64,000 nt of DNA, from NCBI RefSeq assembly GCF_018343535.1, contig NZ_JAGYPF010000001.1, positions 62,001 to 126,000 of the forward strand. The letters are read 5' to 3'. This document shows positions 1 to 7,672 of the stretch, in pieces. The position numbers and the translations under genes are program-made. The stretch is from Neobacillus rhizophilus (GTDB lineage Bacteria > Bacillota > Bacilli > Bacillales > Cytobacillaceae). Every line of letters starts with the position of its first letter. The first letter of the stretch is position 1. The notes under the pieces are model-generated. The model ran no database searches, was not told where the DNA came from, and worked only from the letters and a program-made list of their open reading frames with translations.

Positions 1-1054
1 CCGATGGAACACGACTGAGCCCTTCGTGTGTACAAACTTTTAAGTCAGCCTGAGGCAGGTCATCACGCTCTAAGAGACCCACGCGATAATCCCAGCTTGC
101 AAAGCCAACATGCGACGCGCCCGCAACCTCCCATGTACGAAGGACATCGGAATCATCTTGGCGTGCACCTACCTCTCCAAGGGCAATAAGATCATTTTCT
201 GTATTGACTTTGATTACCTTCGTCTGAAGATCGGTACGTAGTTTATCACCGATACCAAGGAACAAAATGAACCCGTCAAAAATGTTGGTTAAAGGCTGTA
301 TCTTATTATAATATCGTGCAATGAAACGCTCGGATTGAGAGGCACCTGCAGCAATAATCATTTTCGGCTTAAGATTACCGAGTGGATTGACACTTCCTGG
401 ACTGCGAATGGCTTGTGCTGCTTGGGAATAGATATCAAAGGCTAATCCATCATCTGTAATTGTACCGCCATCCGTTACATCAAAAGTACCATAACGTTCT
501 GGACTCCATGCTCTAAGACCCGTTGGAGCTTCACCCGCCTTATCACCTCTGTGAACACCGACTTGCTGAGCAGATACTCCTACGTAGGCATATCCTTCTC
601 GAAGGAAGTGTTCAGATGATGCCATCCACATTGCATCAAGATTGTAACCGCTGGTGACATTCAGCCACTCCACTATGACTTTACCATTAAACTGTTGTGG
701 TGATACGGGTCTGCGTATGAGCATCCGAGTTTTGTATGGATGTCCAGTGGAGATAGAGGCAGCTGTCTGAAGAGATTGCGCCGTACTATAACGTTTGGCT
801 TGTCCCTCAAAAAAGAATTCTTCCTCTATGTATCCATGTTTTGATAAGTATGTGCTTGTCGCTAGCTGAGGATAGTTGTGGGAGGGATCCCCTAATGGAC
901 TAGATGGGATTGGTCCGGTTACAGTTGGACTCGCAACATTGGACACTGCATGCAGCTCCTCTCCGGATGGTTTAGCTGCCATTGCTGAAGTATACATTGA
1001 CGCAGTCAATGCTAGAGTTGTCAAAATGGCAATAGGTTTTTTCAGGATTTTCAT
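1..1054 (-). CDS. Secreted alpha/beta hydrolase domain protein (5' part only)
   Basis: The reading frame stays open for 351 codons and leaves the window at base 1, so the C-terminus is missing. It starts at ATG 1054 behind AGGAGG about 9 bases upstream. The N-terminus (MKILKKPIAILTTLALTAS, then an AMAA cleavage region) is a Sec signal peptide, so the protein is exported. The mature part contains RMLIRRP, VIVEWLNVTSGYN and the nucleophile-elbow stretch AAGASQSERF, as in the Abhydrolase_10 family of uncharacterised exported hydrolases. Substrate unknown. The acid and histidine of the triad would lie near or beyond the window edge. It diverges from the isomerase gene at 1438. Confidence 0.8.
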   Translation of the reverse strand, partial: MKILKKPIAILTTLALTASMYTSAMAAKPSGEELHAVSNVASPTVTGPIPSSPLGDPSHNYPQLATSTYLSKHGYIEEEFFFEGQAKRYSTAQSLQTAASISTGHPYKTRMLIRRPVSPQQFNGKVIVEWLNVTSGYNLDAMWMASSEHFLREGYAYVGVSAQQVGVHRGDKAGEAPTGLRAWSPERYGTFDVTDGGTITDDGLAFDIYSQAAQAIRSPGSVNPLGNLKPKMIIAAGASQSERFIARYYNKIQPLTNIFDGFILFLGIGDKLRTDLQTKVIKVNTENDLIALGEVGARQDDSDVLRTWEVAGASHVGFASWDYRVGLLERDDLPQADLKVCTHEGLSRVPS

Positions 1055-1139
1055 CGTTAGTCGTTTCCTCCTTACATTTTAATGAAATTCAATGAAATAA
1101 TAGTTAAATCACTACTCCTCCCTTTTAAAGAAAATAGGT

Positions 1140-1153
1140 TGGTTGCGCTTTCA
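1140..1153 (-). promoter_or_regulatory. Possible cre (CcpA) site upstream of the secreted hydrolase
   Basis: On the minus strand the bases read TGAAAGCGCAACCA, which agrees with the cre consensus TGWAANCGNTNWCA at all but two positions. It lies about 86 bases upstream of the hydrolase start, inside the 383-base divergent intergenic region 1055-1437. That region is AT-rich and holds no recognisable gene. The site is weak and rests on sequence match alone. Confidence 0.25.
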
Positions 1154-1437
1154 AAAGTATGTTAAAACCTACTTTAGTAAAAAAAAATCATGGTGAATAC
1201 CTATATGTAATAATAAATATCAGAACATTGCAATAAATATCCTTAGACTTTTTCCTACATAATCCTCTTAATAAAAGCTTAATTTGTCTATTATTGGTTT
1301 ATTTTGGTCTAAATTGGTAAAACGCATTTTGAGTGTATCGCATCTATAAATTTTTGATAGTAGCAAGGAAAAATGAAAATTATAGTCGAATCTTTTATTT
1401 AGTGCTTTTCTAAAAAATTTTATTGATGGAGTTATAG

Positions 1438-2211
1438 ATGAACAAATTTGCAGTTAACCTTACAACTATTTTTACTGAAGTGCCTTTTTTAGAGCGGTTT
1501 AAGAAAGCCCGGGAGTGTGGATTTTCCTATGTGGAGTGTCAATTTCCGTATGATTATTCGATAGATGAAATAAAGCGGGAACTTGTCCGAAATGAATTAT
1601 CGATGGTGCTATTGAATTTGCCTCCGGGTAATTGGGAAAAGGGTGACCGAGGCCTTGCGGTTGTCCCCAATCGGATGGACGAATTTAGAAGTTCGGTCAT
1701 GGAAGGAATCAAGTACGCAACTGCCTTGACCGTTCCAAGAATTCACTGTATGGCCGGTATCGTTTCTAAGGACGATAGTGAAACAGCGAAGGACATCTAT
1801 TTGGAGAACCTTCATTATGCCGGAACGGAAATGGCGAAGCATGGCCTGACGGTTATGATAGAACCGATCAACAAATTTGATATTCCGGGTTATTTTTTAA
1901 GTGACATTCATCAAGCTAAGGAAATTCTGGATACATTGGGGCTGCCGAATATAAAGCTTCAATTTGATTTTTACCATATTCAAAGAATCCATGGGAACCC
2001 ACTCGCATTTTTTCAACAATATGCTGATGTAGTAGGCCATATTCAAATTGCCGATGTTCCGGGGCGGAATCAGCCTGGAGCTGGGGAAATGGATTATCAA
2101 AGTATTTTTCAATATTTAAATGATACATATCAAGGGTATATTGGGCTGGAATATACCCCTTTAGGGAAAAGCCAAGATAGTTTCGAATGGCTTAGGGCAG
2201 GAGGAAAATAA
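1438..2211 (+). CDS. Hydroxypyruvate isomerase family protein (TIM barrel)
   Basis: A 257-residue AP-endonuclease-2-fold sugar isomerase, of normal length for Hyi. Members interconvert hydroxypyruvate and tartronate semialdehyde, or act as 2-oxo-tetronate isomerases. Supporting stretches are FAVNLTTIFTE at the N-terminus, MIEPINKFDIPGYF around residue 143 (metal/catalytic Glu), LQFDFYHIQ and GLEYTPLG near the C-terminus (second catalytic Glu). Its stop is 2 bases before the start of the tartronate-semialdehyde-reductase-like gene, so the two are one transcription unit. Together they would turn hydroxypyruvate or glyoxylate-derived tartronate semialdehyde into glycerate. No glyoxylate carboligase gene is nearby, so the source of substrate is not shown. 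Confidence 0.8.
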   Translation: MNKFAVNLTTIFTEVPFLERFKKARECGFSYVECQFPYDYSIDEIKRELVRNELSMVLLNLPPGNWEKGDRGLAVVPNRMDEFRSSVMEGIKYATALTVPRIHCMAGIVSKDDSETAKDIYLENLHYAGTEMAKHGLTVMIEPINKFDIPGYFLSDIHQAKEILDTLGLPNIKLQFDFYHIQRIHGNPLAFFQQYADVVGHIQIADVPGRNQPGAGEMDYQSIFQYLNDTYQGYIGLEYTPLGKSQDSFEWLRAGGK

Positions 2212-2213
2212 AC

Positions 2214-3101
2214 ATGAAAATAGGATTTATCGGTATTGGTGTAATGGGTTCAAGGATGGTAAAAAGACTCTTAGATCATGGGTATCAAGTAAGTGTCTAT
2301 AACCGCACTAAGGAGAAAGTAAAAGCGCCGGTGGAGCATGGCGCCACTCATGAGGAATCCATTGCGTTGCTGGCTCAAAACTGTGAAGTTATTTGTACAT
2401 GTTTATCTATGCCTGGAGACGTTTTGGAAGTTTATCAAGCTGGAATACTTGAAAATGCCCGGCCCGGCACTATTTGTATTGATTTTACTTCGGTCGGGGC
2501 AGATACTAGCAAAACCATTTGCTCGCAAGCTATTGAAAAGGGAATTGATTATCTTGATTGCCCTGTAAGCGGCGGGCCTGAGGGAGCGGAAAGCGGTTCT
2601 TTAACCATAATGGTCGGAGGAGAAAAGACTGCGTTTGAAAAAGTTTTTAAGATATTAGAAGTTGTCGGGGGAACGATTGAATATCTTGGACCGTCGGGCT
2701 CTGGCAGCATTGCTAAGCTCATGAACCAATATCTAGTTGCGGTCCATTCGCTGGCAGTTTCTGAAGTGATGGTAACCGGGTCTAAATTTGGCCTTGCTCC
2801 TGAGCAACTATACAAAATCCTCTCGACGAGCTATGGGGACAGCCGAATTTTACGCAGACATATGGAGGAATATGTCTTCGATCGTCAATTTGAGCCAGGC
2901 GGTGCAGTGAAATACGTTCACAAGGATGTCCGCTTGGCCAATCAGCTTTTACAAGAGGCAGGGTTGAGGGAATTTACGGGTCAATTGGCAGAGGAGGCCT
3001 ATCGTTTTTCAACCGAGCAAGGTTTAGGCGATTTGGATATGTCGGCGGTTATTCTGCCGTTGGAGGAACAATGCGGGGTTGTGGTAAAGAAAAACAGTTA
3101 G
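2214..3101 (+). CDS. NAD(P)-dependent 2-hydroxy-3-oxopropionate (tartronate semialdehyde) reductase-like
   Basis: A 295-residue beta-hydroxyacid dehydrogenase. The Rossmann motif is GFIGIGVMGSRM at residues 4-15, followed by YNRTKEK at the end of beta-2. The family signature DCPVSGGPEGAESGSLTIMVG (substrate loop) lies near residue 115, and the catalytic-lysine helix GSGSIAKLMNQ near residue 160. ATG 2214 has GGAGG in the end of the upstream gene. Because it follows a hydroxypyruvate isomerase directly, tartronate semialdehyde is the likeliest substrate. Related enzymes acting on 3-hydroxyisobutyrate or L-threonate have the same motifs and cannot be excluded. Confidence 0.8.
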   Translation: MKIGFIGIGVMGSRMVKRLLDHGYQVSVYNRTKEKVKAPVEHGATHEESIALLAQNCEVICTCLSMPGDVLEVYQAGILENARPGTICIDFTSVGADTSKTICSQAIEKGIDYLDCPVSGGPEGAESGSLTIMVGGEKTAFEKVFKILEVVGGTIEYLGPSGSGSIAKLMNQYLVAVHSLAVSEVMVTGSKFGLAPEQLYKILSTSYGDSRILRRHMEEYVFDRQFEPGGAVKYVHKDVRLANQLLQEAGLREFTGQLAEEAYRFSTEQGLGDLDMSAVILPLEEQCGVVVKKNS

Positions 3102-3131
3102 TGTAATGAACGTAGAAAAATAGATATTATT

Positions 3132-3578
3132 AGGTTAGTATTTTACCCGTTGGGATGCCTAGATAGTTTCGACGGTAAAAATAGAGGTTCTATTTTACCT
3201 GCGTGAGCCCCGGAAACCTGTGGACGGTAAAAATAGAGGTTCTATATTGCCCATGTGATACCCGTAAACTCGGGAACGGTAAAAATAAGGAATTCTATTT
3301 TACCCGTGTGAGTCTCGGAAATCTTTGGACGGTAAAAATAGAGGTTCTATATTGCCCATGTGATACCCGTAAACTCGGGAACGGTAAAAATAAGGGATAC
3401 TATTTTACCCGTGTGAGCCTCGGAAATCTTTGGACGGTAAAAATAGAGGTTCTATATTACCCGAGTGAGCCCCGGAAACCTGTGAACGGTAAAAATAGAA
3501 ACTCTATTTTGCCCGAAAGAGTGTCTGGTAACCCGCGAATGGTAAAATTAGTATCGTATATTATCCGTGTGTTTCTAG
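3132..3578. repeat. 52-53-bp tandem hairpin array (array 1)
   Basis: Eight units begin with ACGGTAAAAATA or a close variant at 3172, 3224, 3276, 3329, 3381, 3434, 3486 and 3539, giving steps of 52, 52, 53, 52, 53, 52 and 53 bases. A half unit precedes them. Each unit contains an imperfect palindrome, GGTAAAAATAGA against TTCTATTTTACC, and a C/G-rich linker. Units at 3224 and 3329 are identical over 52 bases, and those at 3276 and 3381 are nearly so, which points to duplication of a 105-base double unit. An open frame through the array is a by-product of the period. There are no unique spacers and no cas genes. Confidence 0.9.
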
Positions 3579-3594
3579 AAACGATGATATCAGT

Positions 3595-3637
3595 CAAAAA
3601 AGTGCCAGATACCACCATTTAGTGGCCATCTGGCACT
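3595..3637 (-). terminator. Rho-independent terminator of the PH-domain gene
   Basis: AGTGCCAGAT (3601-3610) pairs with ATCTGGCACT (3628-3637), and a run of T on the minus strand (3595-3600) follows. It starts 3 bases after the stop at 3640. Confidence 0.85.
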
Positions 3638-3639
3638 TA

Positions 3640-4068
3640 CTACGACTTTATTATCTTTGCATGAGGACAGTGATTTGCTAGAACGTCCATAAACTCATCC
3701 CTGTCCTTAGGTGAAATGAGAACAGTATCATATTGACCGTACGTAATCTCAAGTCTTTTTAAAGACAACGCCGGGCTAGATAAGGGATTCATCGTTTTCT
3801 TGACAGATTTTATTGAATAAAACGGAATAATTTTCTTAAACGGCCCATACCTGACAATTAAGTTTTTATCATCAATAACATAGTAAGTAGTCAGCCACAG
3901 CCACAATATAAAAATGGATAAAAGAATCGGGACTAGGAGCGCAACTATTGTTTCTCCAACATTCGGAGTGTCTTCAAAAACCGCCGATCCGCTGCTCCAA
4001 ATTGCAAATATCATGCCCCCAAAAACAATAACTGTTAGCCACCAATCCTTCTTTGAAGAATATTTCAT
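3640..4068 (-). CDS. Bacterial PH-domain membrane protein
   Basis: A 142-residue protein. Two hydrophobic helices at about residues 8-27 and 40-61 form a membrane hairpin. They are followed by a soluble domain with YYVIDDKNLIVRYGPF and IPFYSIKSVKKTMNP, typical of bacterial PH folds (bPH_4 / DUF1200). Close relatives include the SunI-type immunity proteins, but most members have no known role. ATG 4068 is chosen because GGTGGTG lies about 6 bases upstream; a TTG at 4083 would extend it by five residues. It stands alone with its own terminator. Confidence 0.7.
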   Translation of the reverse strand: MKYSSKKDWWLTVIVFGGMIFAIWSSGSAVFEDTPNVGETIVALLVPILLSIFILWLWLTTYYVIDDKNLIVRYGPFKKIIPFYSIKSVKKTMNPLSSPALSLKRLEITYGQYDTVLISPKDRDEFMDVLANHCPHAKIIKS

Positions 4069-4210
4069 AAAAAACACCACCAATATCAGGTTCTTTATAT
4101 TTAATACGATTAACTTTAATAAAAGGTTTCCTAAAGTTCTTTAATTGTTAAATATCCAGTCCTAAGGCAATAATGATATATTATTCTAAAAAGTAAAATG
4201 AGGGAGATCG

Positions 4211-5020
4211 ATGGGTAAAAAAATTAACAGAGTGAGTGTGGAGCTTGATGCAAATGGGATAAAGTCTTTACCAGACGATGAGATAAAAACCATTTTGCGT
4301 GGAGCTGATGATTTGATCATGAGCGGAGGCCGTGCTCTGCTTGCAAAAATTTTAGCCGGGTCAAAAGACAAAAAGGTGCTAGAGCTGGAATTGGACTACA
4401 GTCCTGTGTACGGGGCATTTAAAGGGGTTTCTCAAAAGGACATTCTTGCAAAAATAGACTGGATGATTCTTCATCAATATCTAAACATTGAATATGATAA
4501 TCGGCTTCCGATGCTCGTCTTTACGGAAAAAGGCTGGGAAATTGAGCAGGAGGCCTATGCTGAAGAATTATTGAATAAATTAATCGAAGCAGCCGAAAAT
4601 CAAACCTATGAATTTGTTGAAACCCTCAAAGACAGGAACCGTTCCATGATTCTTTTATTACTAGATAAAATAGCTGCCACCGGAAATCGCGGGTTAATAA
4701 CAATTCTAGATGCTTGGAAAACAATAGAATACAAAAGAGTCAGCGCTAAAATTCAAGAGGTAATCGATGTTTTGGAAAAAGAGGGAGAGAACCTAGAAGA
4801 AACAGCAAGTGAAGAAGAGGTGCTTTCTTTTTCCGCTAATAAAAAGTGGCTTTCTATTCCGGTGAAAATTCGCAAAGACCTGGAACGAAATGTTTGGTGC
4901 AGTGATTGTTGTGATGTAGTTCAGATTGTAAATTATACCGTAAAGGAATCATCACCTGGAATCGTATTGGAAGGAAAATGTAAAAGCTGTGGTAGTGACG
5001 TGGCCCGATTTATTGAATAG
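4211..5020 (+). CDS. RQC-domain (RQC-minor-1-like) DNA-binding protein with zinc ribbon
   Basis: A 269-residue protein. After a basic N-terminus comes a winged-helix RQC-like region near residues 60-110, with YSPVYGAFKGVSQKDILAKI and LPMLVFTEKGWE, as in the C-terminal RQC domain of RecQ helicases but without any helicase domain. The C-terminus carries two cysteine pairs (CSDCCD near 235 and CKSCGSD near 258) that suggest a treble-clef or zinc ribbon. This matches the RQC-minor-1 family of Bacillaceae, which has no experimental function known to me. ATG 4211 has GAGGGAG upstream. It is monocistronic and converges on the acetyltransferase gene. Confidence 0.65.
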   Translation: MGKKINRVSVELDANGIKSLPDDEIKTILRGADDLIMSGGRALLAKILAGSKDKKVLELELDYSPVYGAFKGVSQKDILAKIDWMILHQYLNIEYDNRLPMLVFTEKGWEIEQEAYAEELLNKLIEAAENQTYEFVETLKDRNRSMILLLLDKIAATGNRGLITILDAWKTIEYKRVSAKIQEVIDVLEKEGENLEETASEEEVLSFSANKKWLSIPVKIRKDLERNVWCSDCCDVVQIVNYTVKESSPGIVLEGKCKSCGSDVARFIE

Positions 5021-5028
5021 TGAATTAG

Positions 5029-5062
5029 CTGCCAGGATACGAAACATATCCTGGCAGTTTTT
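5029..5062 (+). terminator. Rho-independent terminator after the RQC-domain gene
   Basis: CTGCCAGGATA (5029-5039) pairs perfectly with TATCCTGGCAG (5047-5057), then TTTTTC follows. Confidence 0.9.
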
Positions 5063-5066
5063 CATT

Positions 5067-5894
5067 CTAATTTTGGTATAGATAATAATCCTGCGAATGA
5101 TAACTCCTAAACCCGCAAGATTCATAGAGCCCCAGTGCATGGGCGTTCTTAGCTTCGACTTCGAGAAAAATCGGCAAGCCTTTCTGATGTTCCATTTTGA
5201 CGACCCTTGATAAAGCACGACGGCCAATTCCTTTTCCCTGCAGTTCAGGGAAAACCGCAAAACCATAGATCCACGCTTCGCCATTCGAATCGGATACGCG
5301 CATTTTCCCAGCCGTTTTTCCATCCGCCTCAACGATAAGCCTTTGATCGCTACTATTTTCTGAGATTGTCTGTTGAAATTCCCGCGCTTCTTTTTCGCTA
5401 AACCCAAAGCATGAGATTTCCAACTGTATTTCTGCTTCCCAATCTTCCTTAGAAAAAGAAGGTCTCACCGTTACTGAAGGATCATCGGATAACTCAGTAA
5501 CTTCCCATTTCATCTGATACTCCGCCACCGCAAACGTGCAGGGGATATTTTTCAAAAAATCCTTAGCTGATTGAGACTCTGTTGGAGCATTTAACAAAAT
5601 CGTGCTCGCACCGTGTTTTTTTGCCTCGATAAGTCCCATTTCCAGCAGTTCCGAAAAAATCCCTTTTCTACGATAATCAGGATGCACCATCCCGCAAAGC
5701 TCCACTTTATTTCCAAATCCATAGCTTCCTAGGAAAGCGACGAGCTTGCCACCTTCGTAAAGAAAGAAGTCTTCCTGCCGGTTTGCGCTACGGTTTTCGA
5801 GCATGTCATCATTAAGCTTTAGGTGGAATCCACCTTCTTTTTCACAAATCTCTTGTAGAGCTTTAATTTCCTTTAATTGTTCCTGTTTTAACAT
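5067..5894 (-). CDS. GNAT N-acetyltransferase with two tandem domains
   Basis: A 275-residue protein. The N-terminal half has an acetyl-CoA loop in MVHPDYRRKGIFSELLE (residues about 70-86). The C-terminal half repeats the fold with FAVFPELQGKGIGRRALSRV (about 212-231) and NAHALGLYESCGFRSY, the canonical beta-5/alpha-4 signature. Two-domain GNATs often keep only one active domain; here the C-terminal Q/RxxGxG/A loop is intact (QGKGIG) and the first is also recognisable (RRKGIF). Acceptor unknown. ATG 5894 follows GGGGGTG; a GTG nine bases upstream would overlap that site. Convergent with the RQC gene. Confidence 0.8.
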   Translation of the reverse strand: MLKQEQLKEIKALQEICEKEGGFHLKLNDDMLENRSANRQEDFFLYEGGKLVAFLGSYGFGNKVELCGMVHPDYRRKGIFSELLEMGLIEAKKHGASTILLNAPTESQSAKDFLKNIPCTFAVAEYQMKWEVTELSDDPSVTVRPSFSKEDWEAEIQLEISCFGFSEKEAREFQQTISENSSDQRLIVEADGKTAGKMRVSDSNGEAWIYGFAVFPELQGKGIGRRALSRVVKMEHQKGLPIFLEVEAKNAHALGLYESCGFRSYHSQDYYLYQN

Positions 5895-6036
5895 CTTTGT
5901 CACCCCCTATTCATAATCCACTATATTTATTCTTTTTAAAGTTGGAGTATTCCTTCTTCAAGGACAGGATTCCACTATTAAGTGATGAAAAAAGTAATCA
6001 GATAATTTATAATAAATTGACAAGGGGTGGAAACAA

Positions 6037-7485
6037 ATGAATAATTTGGAAACGAATCTTCAAGAACAAATTCAGGAACTCACGGAACAGTTGAACTGGA
6101 AAAAGAAGTTGGCAAAGATTTTTGAAGATTTTATCGACTCCAGCTACGATCCAATTTTTATTACCGATAAAAACGGATATGGTTTTAAAATGAACAAGGC
6201 TTATACAAGAGTCACGGGTGCCACAAAAGAACAGTTAATTGGGAAACATATGAACGATTTAAAAGAGCAAGGCATCATTTCCGATTCCATATCCATGCAT
6301 GTTTTAGAAAAAAAAGAACGACTGACAATGGTCCAAAAAGTGAACGGGAAAGAGCTATTGGTAACAGGAAATCCCATCTTTGATGAAAATGGGGAAATTT
6401 TGTATGTGGTCACCAACCTAAGGGACATCTCCACTTTAAATCAATTGAAGATCGAATTAAAACATACCAAGGCACTTGCTGACCAATATTTGCAGGAATT
6501 GGAGTTCTATCAAAAAAAGGACCATATTATCTCGCATGATGGGATTGTAGCTAATAGTGATAAAATGCTGAAAGTCATCGATTTAGTGCAAAAAATTGCC
6601 CAAGTCCATTCGACTGTTTTGCTGCTTGGGGAATCAGGGGTCGGAAAGGAAATAATCGCCAATTTAATTCAAAAATTAAGTTCCCGTGCCAATCAGCCCT
6701 TCATCAAATTAAATTGTGCTGCCATCCCCAAGGATTTGCTGGAATCTGAGTTATTTGGCTATGAAAAAGGGGCCTTTACGGGTGCTGACAGCAGGGGCCG
6801 AGCAGGATTATTTGAACAGGCTGACAAAGGCACCATTTTCCTTGATGAAATTGGGGAAATGCCGCTCCATCTTCAGGTCAAGCTTTTAAGAGTCATTCAA
6901 GAATTAGAAGTCAGACGGATTGGCGGTGGCCAACCGAAGAAAATAGATATTCGGATTATCTCAGCTACTAATAAAGATTTGGAATCAATGGTAGTCAGAG
7001 GGGAGTTTCGCCAAGACTTATACTACCGCTTAAATGTTGTACCTATTAAAATCCCTTCCTTACGCGAACGGAAAGAGGACATCCCGCTGCTAGCTTTTTA
7101 TTTTTTAAAGAAATTAAACCAAAAATATAACATGAATAAGCAATTGTCGGACGCGGCCATTACCCAAATGAAGACCTATTCCTGGCCGGGGAATATTCGA
7201 GAAATGCAAAATCTGATAGAACGGCTTGTGGTAACCGTAGAATTAGAAGTGATCGATTCCCATCATTTTTCCTTCAATCATCAGTATTTAACACAAAGCT
7301 TGACGAATGAAAAAACATTAAAAGAAGTTGTCCAAGATCTGGAACGAGCGATGATCATGGAGGCAATGGTTCAATATCGATCCACGAGGAAAGCGGCAAA
7401 AGCCCTCGGTATCAGCCAATCAGCCTTGGTGAAAAAAATGCAGCGGCTTGGTTTTCAGCAAACCGATTACGTTCTTCATCAGTGA
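6037..7485 (+). CDS. PAS-domain sigma-54-dependent transcriptional activator
   Basis: A 482-residue enhancer-binding protein of RocR/BkdR type. A PAS domain spans about residues 30-135 (FITDKNGYGFKMNKAYTRVT). The AAA+ domain has Walker A GESGVGKE at 198-205, the sigma-54 contact loop GAFTGA at 245-250 and Walker B GTIFLDEIGE near 265-274. A Fis-type helix-turn-helix (RKAAKALGISQSALVKKMQR) closes the protein. All elements needed for activation of sigma-54 (SigL) polymerase are present. The gene sits directly upstream of a -24/-12 promoter at 7565 that reads into the acyl-CoA synthetase and fatty-acid transporter genes, so it is presumably their activator, with the PAS domain sensing a metabolite. 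Confidence 0.92.
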   Translation: MNNLETNLQEQIQELTEQLNWKKKLAKIFEDFIDSSYDPIFITDKNGYGFKMNKAYTRVTGATKEQLIGKHMNDLKEQGIISDSISMHVLEKKERLTMVQKVNGKELLVTGNPIFDENGEILYVVTNLRDISTLNQLKIELKHTKALADQYLQELEFYQKKDHIISHDGIVANSDKMLKVIDLVQKIAQVHSTVLLLGESGVGKEIIANLIQKLSSRANQPFIKLNCAAIPKDLLESELFGYEKGAFTGADSRGRAGLFEQADKGTIFLDEIGEMPLHLQVKLLRVIQELEVRRIGGGQPKKIDIRIISATNKDLESMVVRGEFRQDLYYRLNVVPIKIPSLRERKEDIPLLAFYFLKKLNQKYNMNKQLSDAAITQMKTYSWPGNIREMQNLIERLVVTVELEVIDSHHFSFNHQYLTQSLTNEKTLKEVVQDLERAMIMEAMVQYRSTRKAAKALGISQSALVKKMQRLGFQQTDYVLHQ

Positions 7486-7508
7486 TTCTGAAAAGAATCA
7501 CTTTTATT
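7481..7508 (+). terminator. Terminator overlapping the activator's stop codon
   Basis: AGTGATTCT (7481-7489) and AGAATCACT (7494-7502) form a perfect 9-bp stem with a GAAA tetraloop, followed by TTTATT. The TGA stop (7483-7485) lies inside the left arm. It insulates the activator gene from the sigma-54 promoter 60 bases downstream. Confidence 0.8.
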
Positions 7509-7537
7509 CCGCCTTTTTCCAATAAAATCAACAATTT

Positions 7538-7551
7538 TGTGAACGTTTCAA
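7538..7551 (-). promoter_or_regulatory. Palindromic site upstream of the -24 element (cre-like or activator UAS)
   Basis: The minus strand reads TTGAAACGTTCACA, centred on the palindrome AACGTT. It agrees with the cre consensus at 12 of 14 positions. It lies 15 bases from the -24 box of the sigma-54 promoter, so it could be a CcpA site or part of the upstream activator sequence. The sequence alone does not decide. Confidence 0.35.
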
Positions 7552-7564
7552 TGATTAATAGTTT

Positions 7565-7580
7565 TGGCATGGAAATTGCA
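7565..7580 (+). promoter_or_regulatory. Sigma-54 (SigL) -24/-12 promoter
   Basis: TGGCATGGAAATTGCA matches the -24/-12 consensus TGGCAC-N5-TTGCW. The invariant GG (7566-7567) and GC (7578-7579) are exactly 10 bases apart, as required. It lies between the sigma-54 activator and the acyl-CoA synthetase/AtoE pair, about 85 bases upstream of the first start codon. Confidence 0.92.
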
Positions 7581-7633
7581 TTATAGATACTCGACAAGAA
7601 CTATTAAAAATGATGGAGGAGGAATTCATACAA

Positions 7634-7672
7634 ATGAAACGTTTATTCGCAGGTGGGGGAAATCGTGACTGA
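7634..7672 (+). CDS. Possible 12-codon leader ORF overlapping the acyl-CoA synthetase start
   Basis: ATG 7634 follows a strong GGAGGAGG site (7616-7623) at about 10 bases. It encodes MKRLFAGGGNRD and stops at TGA 7670-7672. The stop overlaps the GTG start of the acyl-CoA synthetase at 7665 by a few bases, the geometry of translational coupling. The stronger ribosome binding site belongs to this mini-ORF, not to the downstream gene. Existence as a translated peptide is inferred only. Confidence 0.35.
   Translation: MKRLFAGGGNRD

Noticed and set aside
3132..3578. CRISPR array
   Set aside because: Units are contiguous, without unique spacers of constant length, and no cas genes occur in the window. 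The same holds for the other three arrays.
3203..3622. A 139-codon open frame through array 1
   Set aside because: It is made of the repeat read in one frame (LGNLWTVKIEVLYCP repeated), lacks a ribosome site, and exists only because no unit carries a stop in that frame.
4952..5407. A 151-codon minus-strand frame
   Set aside because: It crosses the terminator at 5029 and lies out of frame within the acetyltransferase gene, whose motifs are clear.
7481..7502. Activator-binding palindrome AGTGATTCT/AGAATCACT for the sigma-54 promoter
   Set aside because: Its position on the stop codon, GAAA tetraloop and following T run fit a terminator better than an upstream activator sequence.
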